Shown one piece after another: positions 19,579 to 27,331 of a stretch of 64,000 bases of DNA. Location: NCBI GenBank assembly GCA_903934295.1, contig CAIZNI010000015.1, forward strand, positions 158,816-222,815. The letters are read 5' to 3'. The position numbers were made by a program, and so were the translations under genes. The notes beneath the pieces were generated by a model. It saw nothing but the letters and a program-made list of their open reading frames with translations. It was not told where the DNA came from and ran no database searches. This DNA comes from an uncultured beta proteobacterium. Its GTDB lineage: Bacteria; Pseudomonadota; Gammaproteobacteria; Burkholderiales; Burkholderiaceae_E. Numbering within the stretch: the first letter of the stretch is position 1; the number at the start of each line of letters is the position of its first letter.

Positions 19579-21347
19579 GCGCTCCCCAGACGCCGACCGA
19601 CATCACGCCCACCGACGCCGTCGCGATCGACCCGATCCGGCTCGCCGTGATCCAGAAGCAGGCCGACCACATCTCGCACCAGATGGGCTGGATCATGACG
19701 CGCACCGCGCGCAGCCCGATCTTCAGCCAGAGCCACGACTTCACCTGTTTCGTGGCGACCGCGCGCGGCGAGATCATCGCGCAGGCCGACGGCATCCCGA
19801 TCCACAGCGGCGGCGGGGGCTTCGCGCTCAAGGCGGTGCTGCGCGACTTCGCCGGCGACATCGCCGAGGGCGACGTGTTCCTGCTGAGCGACCCCTACAC
19901 CGCGGGCGGCAATCACTTGCCCGACTGGACGATGATCCGGCCGGTGTTCGTGGACGGCCGTTTCTGCGCCTTCACCTGCAACCGGGCGCACCAGTCGGAC
20001 ATCGGCGGCGGCGCGGCCGGGACCTACAACCCGCAGGCCACCGAGATCTTCCACGAGGGAATCCGGCTGCCGGTGCTCAAGCTGGTCGAGGCCGGCCGGC
20101 TGCGCCGCGACCTGATGCGCCTGCTGCTGCTGAACTCGCGCTGCCCCGACCTGATGGAGGGCGACCTGAGTGCGATGCTGGGCTCGACCCGGATCGGGGG
20201 CGAGCGTGTCACGGCGATGCTGGCCGACGCCGGCGTGGACACCGGCCTGGCTTATTTCGATGCATTGCTGCGCCACGGCGAGGCGCGCATGCGCGCCGAG
20301 ATCCGCACGCTGCCCCCGGGCACCTACCGGGGCGAGGACGGCAGCGACACCGACTGTTTCAAGAAGGTCGATGTGCCGGTGCGGGTGACCCTGCAGGTGC
20401 GCGAGGACGAACTGGTGTTCGACTTCACCGGCAGCTCGCCGCAGATCATGGGCTTCAAGAACAGCTCGCTGGCCAACACCTACTCGTCGGTCTATGTGGC
20501 GGTCTCGACCTTCTTCGACCATTCGCTACCGCGCAACGACGGTCTGTTCCGGCCGATCACCATCATCGCGCCCGAAGGCACGGTGGTGAACGCGCGGGCC
20601 CCGGCGCCGATGACGATGAACACTGTCTACCCGGCCACCGACATCATCAGCGCCTGCTGGAAGGCGCTGGCGCAGGCGCGTCCCGAACAGGCCTGTGCGG
20701 GGTGGGGCAAGGCCTGTTACGGCTTGAGTTCCGGCACCGCCGAGGACGGCCGCTTTTTCGTGATGTACCACTGGCATGGCTCGTCCGGCGGCGGCGCGGT
20801 CAAGGGCCGCGACGGCTTCCAGTGCATCGGGCTGATGATCTCGCTGGGCGGGCTGACGCTGCCCAACGTCGAGGGCTACGAGCAGGCCTATCCGGTGCGC
20901 ATCCTGCGCCAGGAACTGCGCACCGACACCGCCGGCGCCGGACAGTTCCGCGGGGGCGCCGGGGTCGATTACCTGTGCGAGCTGCGGGTGCCGACCGCGC
21001 ACGCGATCCGCTCCGAGGGGGTCGGGCGGCCATCGGGTTTCGGCGTCAACGGCGGGCTCACCGGTGCCCCCGGCATCATGGATGTGGAGGACCGTGAGCG
21101 CGGCCCGATGCCCCCGCCGCAGTACGGCATCCAGCACCTGGGCCCGGCCACCATCCGGGTGCGCTCCAGCGCCGGCGGTGGCTGGGGCGATCCGATGGCG
21201 CGCGATCCGCAGGCGGTGCTGGCCGATGTGCGCGACGAGATCGTGAGCGAGACCGCGGCGCGCGCGGTGTATGGGGTGGCGCTGAGTGCCGACGGGCGCT
21301 CGGTCGATGCGGGGTTGACGGCGCGGCTGCGCGAGGCGCCTCTCTAG
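19575..21347 (+). CDS. hyuB: Hydantoinase/oxoprolinase subunit B (HyuB)
   Basis: 590 residues. Family features in order: IRLAVIQKQADHISHQMGWIMTRTARSPIFSQSHDF near the start, SDPYTAGGNHLPDWTMI, RAHQSDIGGGAAGTYNPQATEIFHEGIRLP, VFDFTGSSPQIMGFKNSS and a Gly-rich C-terminus (SSAGGGWGDPMARDP). It is the partner of HyuA in an ATP-dependent amidohydrolase or carboxylase. The family does not reveal the substrate. The third subunit of acetone carboxylases is absent, favouring a cyclic amide such as a hydantoin or oxoproline. Ends convergent with the M17 peptidase, 52 bases apart. Confidence 0.92.
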   Translation: MSAPQTPTDITPTDAVAIDPIRLAVIQKQADHISHQMGWIMTRTARSPIFSQSHDFTCFVATARGEIIAQADGIPIHSGGGGFALKAVLRDFAGDIAEGDVFLLSDPYTAGGNHLPDWTMIRPVFVDGRFCAFTCNRAHQSDIGGGAAGTYNPQATEIFHEGIRLPVLKLVEAGRLRRDLMRLLLLNSRCPDLMEGDLSAMLGSTRIGGERVTAMLADAGVDTGLAYFDALLRHGEARMRAEIRTLPPGTYRGEDGSDTDCFKKVDVPVRVTLQVREDELVFDFTGSSPQIMGFKNSSLANTYSSVYVAVSTFFDHSLPRNDGLFRPITIIAPEGTVVNARAPAPMTMNTVYPATDIISACWKALAQARPEQACAGWGKACYGLSSGTAEDGRFFVMYHWHGSSGGGAVKGRDGFQCIGLMISLGGLTLPNVEGYEQAYPVRILRQELRTDTAGAGQFRGGAGVDYLCELRVPTAHAIRSEGVGRPSGFGVNGGLTGAPGIMDVEDRERGPMPPPQYGIQHLGPATIRVRSSAGGGWGDPMARDPQAVLADVRDEIVSETAARAVYGVALSADGRSVDAGLTARLREAPL

Positions 21348-21399
21348 CTCGGCTCGGCCCGGTCGCGGACGCTCCCGCCGGGTCGCCCGCGTGTCCGGC

Positions 21400-22773
21400 T
21401 CAGCGGAAGCGCTGCTCCAGATACGCCAGCAGCGTGCGCACCGCCTGCGCCTCGCCGCCCACCGGGCGGCCGGGCCGCGGCACGTCGTTCCAGCCGAACA
21501 CATCGAGGTGCAGCCAGTCCATGTCCTTGGGCACGAAGTCTTCGAGGAACAGCGCGGCACTGATCGCGCCGGCCATCGGGCCGCGTCCGGTGTTCACGAT
21601 GTCGGCGATCTCGCTTTCGATGCCACGGTGGTAGTCGCGCCACAGCGGCAGATGCCACAGCGGATCGTTGAGCGCCAGGCTGCGATCGACCAGCTCGCGC
21701 GCCAGGTCCATCCGCCGGCAAAACAGCGCCGGCAGCTGCGGACCCAGTGCGATGCGTGCGGCGCCGGTGAGCGTGGCGAGGTCGATCATCAGCTCCGGAC
21801 GGCTTTCGGCGCCGTAGGCCAGCGCGTCGCACAGGATCACCCGGCCCTCGGCGTCGGTGTTGCCGATCTCGATGTGCAGCCCCTTGCGGGTCCGGATCAC
21901 ATCACCCGGCCGATAGGCGTTGCCGGCGATCGCATTTTCGACCGCCGGGATCAGCAGCTGCAGGCGCACCGGCAGGCGCAGTTCCATCACCAGCGAGGCC
22001 AGGCTGATCGCGATGGCCGCGCCGCCCATGTCCTTCTTCATCTGGCGCATGCCCTCGGGCGACTTGATGTCGAGCCCGCCCGAATCGAAGCACACGCCCT
22101 TGCCGACCAGGGTCAGCCGACGGTGGTCCGGATCGCCCCACAGCAGTTCGATCAGGCGCGGCGGGCGGGCCGCCGCGCGGCCCACCGCATGCACCGCCGG
22201 AAAGCCCTCCTTGAGCAGCGCATCGCCCACGGTCTGGTGGAAGCTCGCGCCGTGGGCGTCGGCCAGCTTGTGCACCGCGTCGGCAAGCTCGGCCGGGCCC
22301 AGGTGCTCGGCCGGGGTGTTGATCAGGTCCCGCGCGGCGCACAGGGCGTTGGCCATCATCAGGCCGCGCGTGGCACCGGGCCCCGGCGTCAGCATCAGCT
22401 CGGCGGGCGCGCGCCGGGGCGACTTGTAGCGGCTGAAGCTGTAGGCGCCGAGCTGCCATGACAGCGCGGCGGCTTCCGGGTCCACCGTCAGCCCTTCGTT
22501 GCCCAGGCGATACCGGCCCACCGGCACCGCGCGCGGCAGCGCCGACAGGGCGTAGGGGTGCGCGGCGCTGCGCACACCGGCCCAGACCGAGGCGAGCTTG
22601 CCATCGGCATCGGGCACCAGGGCCCGCGTGTCCGGGTCGCCCTTGAAGCCCAGGGTGGTCAGCCAGCGCCGCGTGGCCGCCGGCATCGCGGCCGCGGTGG
22701 CCTCGAAGGTCGAGCGATCGACCAGGTGGATCGGCGTGGTGGCGGCGGTGGGTTTGCGCAGCTTGACGGTCAT
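21400..22773 (-). CDS. M17 leucyl aminopeptidase family protein
   Basis: 457 residues with an N-terminal macro-like domain of about 150 residues and the M17 catalytic domain. Metal-binding elements are VGKGVCFDSGGLDIK, MKKDMGGAA and the family signature NTDAEGRVIL. These supply the Lys, Asp and Glu ligands of the two-zinc centre. It would remove N-terminal residues from peptides in the cytoplasm. The first motif reads VCFDSGG where most PepA proteins have ITFDSGG, nearer to the smaller M17 subfamily found beside PepA. Single gene, divergent from the MaoC-fold gene at 23045. Confidence 0.9.
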   Translation of the reverse strand: MTVKLRKPTAATTPIHLVDRSTFEATAAAMPAATRRWLTTLGFKGDPDTRALVPDADGKLASVWAGVRSAAHPYALSALPRAVPVGRYRLGNEGLTVDPEAAALSWQLGAYSFSRYKSPRRAPAELMLTPGPGATRGLMMANALCAARDLINTPAEHLGPAELADAVHKLADAHGASFHQTVGDALLKEGFPAVHAVGRAAARPPRLIELLWGDPDHRRLTLVGKGVCFDSGGLDIKSPEGMRQMKKDMGGAAIAISLASLVMELRLPVRLQLLIPAVENAIAGNAYRPGDVIRTRKGLHIEIGNTDAEGRVILCDALAYGAESRPELMIDLATLTGAARIALGPQLPALFCRRMDLARELVDRSLALNDPLWHLPLWRDYHRGIESEIADIVNTGRGPMAGAISAALFLEDFVPKDMDWLHLDVFGWNDVPRPGRPVGGEAQAVRTLLAYLEQRFR

Positions 22774-22984
22774 ACGGGCATTCGAAGAAAAGTAGGGGGT
22801 CGGGAAGGCGTTTCAGCGCGGGCGATGGCGCCCTCGCCACGCCGGTGCCGCCAGCCGCCGCGCCCGACCTGTGCGTCCTGAGTCTAGGGGGGGCGGACGC
22901 GACCGGTCAAACCCGGGACTCGCTCGGCGCAGGGCCTCGCGCGCGCCGCGATGCACCGATCGGAACGGCGTGCGCCCGGCAGTC

Positions 22985-22990
22985 GATAAT
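22985..22990 (+). promoter_or_regulatory. Candidate -10 element for the MaoC-fold gene
   Basis: GATAAT, five of six matches to the sigma-70 consensus, stands out in very GC-rich sequence 55 bases upstream of the ATG at 23045. No good -35 lies at 16-18 bases, so the call is weak. Confidence 0.3.
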
Positions 22991-23044
22991 CGGACGCCGC
23001 AGCATCGCGGCTGCCCGTCTTCACCCCGAGAAAAGGAAGTCCCG

Positions 23045-23512
23045 ATGACCGCACTGATCGCCCCCGACATCTGGTGGGAGGACCTGCAGGTGGGCAGCCA
23101 CTGGCTGACCCAGGGCCGAACCATCACCGAACCCGATCTGGTCGCCTGGCTGAACCTCACCTGGCTCACCGAGCCGTTGTTCACCGACCATCACGATCGT
23201 GCCGACTCGGCGATCAGCGGGCGTTTCGTCCCCGGGGCGATGGTGTTCGCGTTCGCCGAAGGGCTGACGCTGGGCGCGGTCCGGATCCGCGGCCTGGCCT
23301 TCCTGCAGTCGGAACTGGCGGTCAAGGGGCCGACCTTCCTGGGCGACACCATCCGGGTGCGCTCGACGGTCGAGTCGCTGCGCGAGACATCCAAGCCCGA
23401 CCGCTCGCTGTGCCTGACCGCCAATGCGGTGATGAATCAGTCGGGGCAGACCGTGCTGGCGTACACCGCGCTGCGGATGATCCGCCGGCGCCCGCCCGCC
23501 CCGGGGGCCTGA
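23045..23512 (+). CDS. MaoC-like hot-dog protein with altered catalytic residue
   Basis: 155 residues with MaoC-family layout: IWWEDLQVGSHWLTQGRTITEPDLVAWLNLT at the N-terminus, SGRFVPGAMVFAFAEGL in the middle helix, and LGDTIRVRSTVESLRET strands. In catalytically active members the segment before the helix reads like N-P-L-H-x-D; here it is EPLFTDHH, with Phe in place of His. The protein may therefore be a hot-dog binding protein, a thioesterase-like enzyme, or use one of the two following His residues. A good AAGGAAG site precedes the ATG. It ends one base before the end of the convergent ABM-domain gene. Confidence 0.75.
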   Translation: MTALIAPDIWWEDLQVGSHWLTQGRTITEPDLVAWLNLTWLTEPLFTDHHDRADSAISGRFVPGAMVFAFAEGLTLGAVRIRGLAFLQSELAVKGPTFLGDTIRVRSTVESLRETSKPDRSLCLTANAVMNQSGQTVLAYTALRMIRRRPPAPGA

Positions 23513-23513
23513 C

Positions 23514-23804
23514 TCAGCCCAGTTCCTTCATCCGCAGCACCTGGGGCGGGCCGTCCATGAAGGCGCCCATTTCGCGGCCCAGGGTGCGGAAATGATCGGT
23601 GGCGCGGTGGTTCTTGAGCGCGTCGTCGTCGGCATAGCGCTCCATGAACACATAGGTCAAGGGGTCGTCGCCCTTGCTCAGGGTGTAGAGCCGGCAGCCC
23701 GGTTCGTTGGCGTTGACCGCGGCGACGAGCTTGAGGGCGACGGCTTCGAAGTCGGCGGCGTGACCGTCCTTGACCTTGATGGTGGCGACGATGCTGTGGG
23801 TCAT
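23514..23804 (-). CDS. Antibiotic biosynthesis monooxygenase (ABM) domain protein
   Basis: 96 residues, a single ferredoxin-like ABM domain: IVATIKVKDGHAADFEAVALKLVAAVNANEPGCRLYTLSKGDDPLTYVFMERYADDDALKNHRAT. The family includes small cofactor-free monooxygenases and many proteins of unknown role; EPGC and the H near DALKNH are typical. It is the last of a likely serC-GST-ABM unit, 60 bases after the GST gene. No specific substrate can be proposed. Confidence 0.8.
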   Translation of the reverse strand: MTHSIVATIKVKDGHAADFEAVALKLVAAVNANEPGCRLYTLSKGDDPLTYVFMERYADDDALKNHRATDHFRTLGREMGAFMDGPPQVLRMKELG

Positions 23805-23864
23805 TGGGGATGCTCCTGAGTGGGTGGGTGAAAGAGGACGGATGGCGTTTTCGGTGCGCCGGGT

Positions 23865-24473
23865 TCAGGCCCGCGCGGTCGGCCGGGCCGAGACCTCGGC
23901 AAACCAGCGGGTCAGGTTGACAAGTGCCGCGGGAATCGGCGTGCCGGTGTTGCGGCCCAGCAGCAGTGCGCACTGGGCAGTGATGTCGGCCACGGTGTAG
24001 CGCTCGCCCACGAAGAACGGGCGCGTGCCGATCTCGGTGTCGAGCCAGCCCATCACCTCGAGCGCGCGGGCGCGCGCCACCTCGCCGTAGGCCGGCACCT
24101 GGGGGCGACGACCCGCCCAGAATGGCGACAGGTGAACGAAGGCATGCTGGATCGGCATCTGCAGTTCGAGTTCCAGGCGCCGGTTCCACATCTCGACCTG
24201 CGCGCGTTCCTGCAGGCCGACACCGAACATCGGCGGATCGGGCTGCCGCTCATCGAAATAGCGGCAGATGGCGACCGACTCGGTCAGCACCGTGCCGTCG
24301 TCGAGCTCGAGCAGGGGCATGGTGCCCAGCGGATTGAGCGCGAGGTAGGGCTGCGCCCGGTTCTCGCCGGCCATCATGTCGACCTGGACCGTGGGCACGG
24401 TGATGCCCTTCTCGGCCAGGAAGATGCGCACGCGCCGCGGGTTGGTGCCGGCTTTGAGGTCATGCAGTTTCAT
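23865..24473 (-). CDS. Glutathione S-transferase family protein
   Basis: 202 residues. The N-terminal thioredoxin-like domain includes NPRRVRIFLAEKGI, the cis-Pro LNPLGTMPLLELDDGTVLTESVAICRYFDE and the glutathione-binding ES pair; an all-helical C-terminal domain carries FFVGERYTVADITAQCALLLG. These are consistent with cytosolic GSTs, which conjugate or isomerise electrophiles with glutathione. Lies 14 bases after the end of serC and is probably co-transcribed with it. Confidence 0.9.
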   Translation of the reverse strand: MKLHDLKAGTNPRRVRIFLAEKGITVPTVQVDMMAGENRAQPYLALNPLGTMPLLELDDGTVLTESVAICRYFDERQPDPPMFGVGLQERAQVEMWNRRLELELQMPIQHAFVHLSPFWAGRRPQVPAYGEVARARALEVMGWLDTEIGTRPFFVGERYTVADITAQCALLLGRNTGTPIPAALVNLTRWFAEVSARPTARA

Positions 24474-24487
24474 CGTTTGTCTCCGGT

Positions 24488-25606
24488 TCAGGCCGACTTG
24501 ACCTGTTCATACGCCCATTGCAGCCAGGGCAGCATCAAGGCGATGTCCTCGTGCTGCACCGTCGCGCCGCACCAGAAGCGCAGGCCGGCCGGTGCGTCCT
24601 TGTAGGAGCCGCAGTCGAGCGCCGCACCCTCGGTCTCCAGCAGTTTGACCAGTTTCTTGACCTGGTCGGGCGTCAGATCGAGCGACAGGCAAACGCTGGT
24701 GTTCGAGCGGTTGGCCGGTTCGACCGCCAGGAAGCGGATCCAGTCGCGGGTGGCCACGAAGTCTTCGAACAGGGCCAGGTTGGCCTGCGAACGCCGGATC
24801 AGTTCGTTCAGACCGCCGATCGATTCGGCCCAGGCCAGGGCGTCGAGGTAGTCCTCGTTGGCGAGCATCGACGGCGTGTTGATGGTGGCGCCCTCGAAGA
24901 TCTCCTCGAGCAGCTTGCCGCCCTTGGTCATGCGGAAGATCTTGGGCAGCGGCCAGGCCGGCTTGTAGGTCTCCAGGCGCTCGACCGCGCGCGGCGACAG
25001 CACCAGCATGCCGTGGGCCGCCTCGCCGCCCAGCGCCTTCTGCCAGGAGAAGGTGGCGACGTCGATCTTCGCCCACGGGATGTCCATCGCGAACACCGCG
25101 CTGGTGGCGTCGCACAGGGTGAGGCCCTGCCGGTCGTCGCGGATCCAGTCGCCGTTGGGCACCCGGACTCCGCTGGTGGTGCCGTTCCAGGCGAACACGA
25201 TGTCGTGCGCGGGATCGGCCTGGCCCAGGTCGGGGAGCTGTCCATAGGGCGCATTGAAGTAACGCGTGTCGGGCAGCTTGAGCTGTTTTGAAATGTCGGT
25301 GGCCCAGCCCTCGCCGAAGGATTCCCAGCTGAAGACGTCGACCGGTCGCGCGCCCAGCATCGACCACATCGCCATCTCGAAGGCGCCGGTGTCGGAGGCC
25401 GGCACGATGCCCACCCGGTAGCCCTCGGGCAGTCCGAGCATGCGGTGGGTCTGGGCGATGCTCAGGGCCAGGCGCGACTTGCCCAGGGCCGAGCGGTGCG
25501 AGCGGCCGAGCACATCGGTGGGCAGTCCGGCCAGGCGGTAGCCGGGGCGCTTGGCGCAGGGGCCCGACGAGAAGTTCGGGCTATGGGGCTTGAGGACGGG
25601 TTTCAA
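24488..25606 (-). CDS. serC: Phosphoserine aminotransferase (SerC, alphaproteobacterial/archaeal subtype)
   Basis: 372 residues, fold-type I PLP enzyme converting 3-phosphohydroxypyruvate and glutamate to phosphoserine (also used in pyridoxal phosphate synthesis). N-terminal [13 protein letters not shown] and [15 protein letters not shown] lysine in [16 protein letters not shown], then [15 protein letters not shown]. These features fit the subtype otherwise common in alphaproteobacteria and Methanosarcina rather than E. coli-like SerC. The start is a TTG at 25604-25606, supported by a GAAGGA site ending 8 bases before it and by the conserved N-terminus. A leader of about 140 bases may precede it. 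First gene of a likely unit with GST and ABM genes. Confidence 0.9.
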   Translation of the reverse strand: MKPVLKPHSPNFSSGPCAKRPGYRLAGLPTDVLGRSHRSALGKSRLALSIAQTHRMLGLPEGYRVGIVPASDTGAFEMAMWSMLGARPVDVFSWESFGEGWATDISKQLKLPDTRYFNAPYGQLPDLGQADPAHDIVFAWNGTTSGVRVPNGDWIRDDRQGLTLCDATSAVFAMDIPWAKIDVATFSWQKALGGEAAHGMLVLSPRAVERLETYKPAWPLPKIFRMTKGGKLLEEIFEGATINTPSMLANEDYLDALAWAESIGGLNELIRRSQANLALFEDFVATRDWIRFLAVEPANRSNTSVCLSLDLTPDQVKKLVKLLETEGAALDCGSYKDAPAGLRFWCGATVQHEDIALMLPWLQWAYEQVKSA

Positions 25607-25947
25607 GAGAATCCTTCAGTGGAAAGGGGGAGACCGGGGGCAGAGCCCGCGGCAGGGCCCGGGTCAGGGCCGATGTCTGGACCGCAAGCGGGCGGACTCT
25701 CGCAGGCTGGCGTGCCCGCCCAGTCGCGGTGCGGAATCCGACCGCGCAGAGCGGCATTATCGGATATCTCGGCGCCGACATCGAGTGTGCTGTCGCGCAC
25801 CCTGGCGCACCGGGCGGCCTCGCCGGCGCCTTGTCCGGGCTCACGCGGCGCGCCCGGCGGGATTCCGGAAATCGGGATGGTCGGAAAACCGGATTGGCCG
25901 GTTCGGCAAATATCGTTTTTTCCGGGCGCCGGGATTGCGTAGCATTC
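25607..25947. other. 341-base divergent intergenic region between serC and the SulP gene
   Basis: No convincing gene. It holds a GATAAT on the minus strand (plus-strand ATTATC, 25756-25761) as a candidate -10 for serC. Between that and the TTG lies a GC-rich leader with several complementary GGGC/GCCC tracts (25640-25680). Towards the SulP gene are the inverted repeat at 25887-25903 and an AT-rich patch, CAAATATCGTTTTTT, at about 25907-25921. Confidence 0.5.
25887..25903. promoter_or_regulatory. Inverted repeat upstream of the SulP permease gene
   Basis: AACCGG and CCGGTT arms flank ATTGG, a perfect 6-5-6 inverted repeat just before the AT-rich patch that probably contains the promoter. Candidate operator; no regulator is adjacent. 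Confidence 0.3.
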
Positions 25948-27258
25948 GTGTTGGACACTCCCGTCCGAGCCTCCCGACTGCCCCGTCTGATTTCCCGCTT
26001 CCTTCCCTTCCTGTCCTGGTGGCCCCTGCTGCGCACGCCCGGCGTGCTGCGCGCCGATGTACTGGCCGGCATCACCGGGGCGATCGTGGTGCTGCCCCAG
26101 GGCATCGCCTTCGCAACGCTCGCCGGCATGCCGCCGCAGTACGGTCTCTATGCGGCGATGCTGCCCTGCCTGATCGCGGCGCTGTTCGGTTCGAGCCGGA
26201 TCATGATGACCGGTCCGGCCAACGCGATCGCCCTGACCACCGGCGCGCTGATGGCGCCGATCGCGATCGCCGGATCGCCCGACTACATCCGGCTGGTGAT
26301 CACGCTCTCGTTTCTGGTCGGCGTGCTGCAGGTGCTGCTCGGCCTGGTCCGGGCCGGCCGGCTGATCGATCGGGTGCCCCATTCGGTGATCGTGGGCTTT
26401 ACCGGCGGCGCGGCGGTGCTGATCGTGAGTGCGCAGCTGCCGGTGCTCACCGGCGTGTCGCTGCCGGGGGGCAGTTCGGTGGCCCAGCAGTGGCTGGGTG
26501 TCCTGGGGGCGATCGCCCGCTGGCAGCCGCTGCCGATTGCCTCGGCGCTCGTCACCATCGTCATCGTGCGGCTGTGGGCGCCGCTGAACCGGCGCGTGCC
26601 GGCGATGCTGGTGGGGGTGGTGGCCGGCACGGTGCTGGCCCAGCTGGCGCAGCACGCGCTGGCGCTGCCGCCGCTGAGTACCGTGCCGGCGCTGCCGGGC
26701 GCGCTGCCCCAGCTCTCGCTGCCCGACCTGTCGCTGGAGACCCTGCGCCGGCTGCTGCCAGCCTGTCTGGTGATGACCATGCTCGCCTCGATCGAGGCGG
26801 TGGCGATCAGCCGGGCGCTGGCGGTTCGCCACGGCCATCGCCTGGACGGCGATCAGGAGTTCATCGGCCAGGGCCTGGCCAACCTGGCTGCCGGGCTCAC
26901 CTCGGCGATTCCCGCCAGCGGATCGTTCAACCGCTCGGCGGTCAATTCGGCGGCGGGTGCGCGCACGCCGATGTCGGGCGTGGTCGCCTCGGGCGTGCTG
27001 CTGCTGCTGCTCGTCTTCGTGGGTCCGCTGGCGAGCTGGCTGCCGCTCGCGGTCATCTCGGGGTTGCTGCTGCTGGTGGCCTGGGGCCTGGTCGACCGGC
27101 CCGAGATCGCCCGGATCTGGCGCGAGGAGCCCCGTGAACGACTGCCCCTGGCGGTCACCTTCCTGGCCACCATCGCGCTGTCGCTCGAATGGGCGATCCT
27201 GCTGGGCCTGCTCAGCGCGCTGATCAGTCGGCGCCTGCTGCCCGCGTCGGTTCGCTGA
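25948..27258 (+). CDS. SulP-family anion permease lacking a STAS domain
   Basis: About 436 residues with 10-12 hydrophobic segments. The SulP hallmarks are ADVLAGITGAIVVLPQGIAFATLAGMPPQYGLYAAMLPCLIAALFGSSR and MTGPANAIALTTGA. The GSFNRSAVNSAAGARTPMSGVV segment is the conserved TM10-11 region. Most SulP transporters carry a cytoplasmic STAS domain after the membrane part; this protein stops at RRLLPASVR, directly after the last helix. Substrate could be sulfate, bicarbonate, molybdate or a dicarboxylate. The start is uncertain: a GTG at 25948 and a TTG directly after it are the best candidates, and no clear ribosome-binding site is seen. Upstream in-frame sequence looks non-coding. Confidence 0.85.
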   Translation: MLDTPVRASRLPRLISRFLPFLSWWPLLRTPGVLRADVLAGITGAIVVLPQGIAFATLAGMPPQYGLYAAMLPCLIAALFGSSRIMMTGPANAIALTTGALMAPIAIAGSPDYIRLVITLSFLVGVLQVLLGLVRAGRLIDRVPHSVIVGFTGGAAVLIVSAQLPVLTGVSLPGGSSVAQQWLGVLGAIARWQPLPIASALVTIVIVRLWAPLNRRVPAMLVGVVAGTVLAQLAQHALALPPLSTVPALPGALPQLSLPDLSLETLRRLLPACLVMTMLASIEAVAISRALAVRHGHRLDGDQEFIGQGLANLAAGLTSAIPASGSFNRSAVNSAAGARTPMSGVVASGVLLLLLVFVGPLASWLPLAVISGLLLLVAWGLVDRPEIARIWREEPRERLPLAVTFLATIALSLEWAILLGLLSALISRRLLPASVR

Positions 27259-27288
27259 GGCCCTCGCCGGTTCGCCGAGGCCCCCGCC
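27249..27288. repeat. 20-bp tandem duplication spanning the SulP stop codon
   Basis: GGTTCGCTGAGGCCCTCGCC (27249-27268) is followed directly by GGTTCGCCGAGGCCCCCGCC (27269-27288), 18 of 20 identical. The first copy contains the SulP TGA; in the second it is CGA. It fills most of the gap before uvrD. Confidence 0.6.
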
Positions 27289-27298
27289 CGGTGCTGTG

Positions 27299-27304
27299 TA
27301 GAAT
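27299..27304 (+). promoter_or_regulatory. Candidate -10 element for uvrD
   Basis: TAGAAT, five of six consensus matches, 27 bases upstream of the uvrD ATG. No convincing -35 was found at 16-18 bases upstream. Confidence 0.35.
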
Positions 27305-27331
27305 CCCAGTGTTCCGTCGCCGCCGCCGCCC

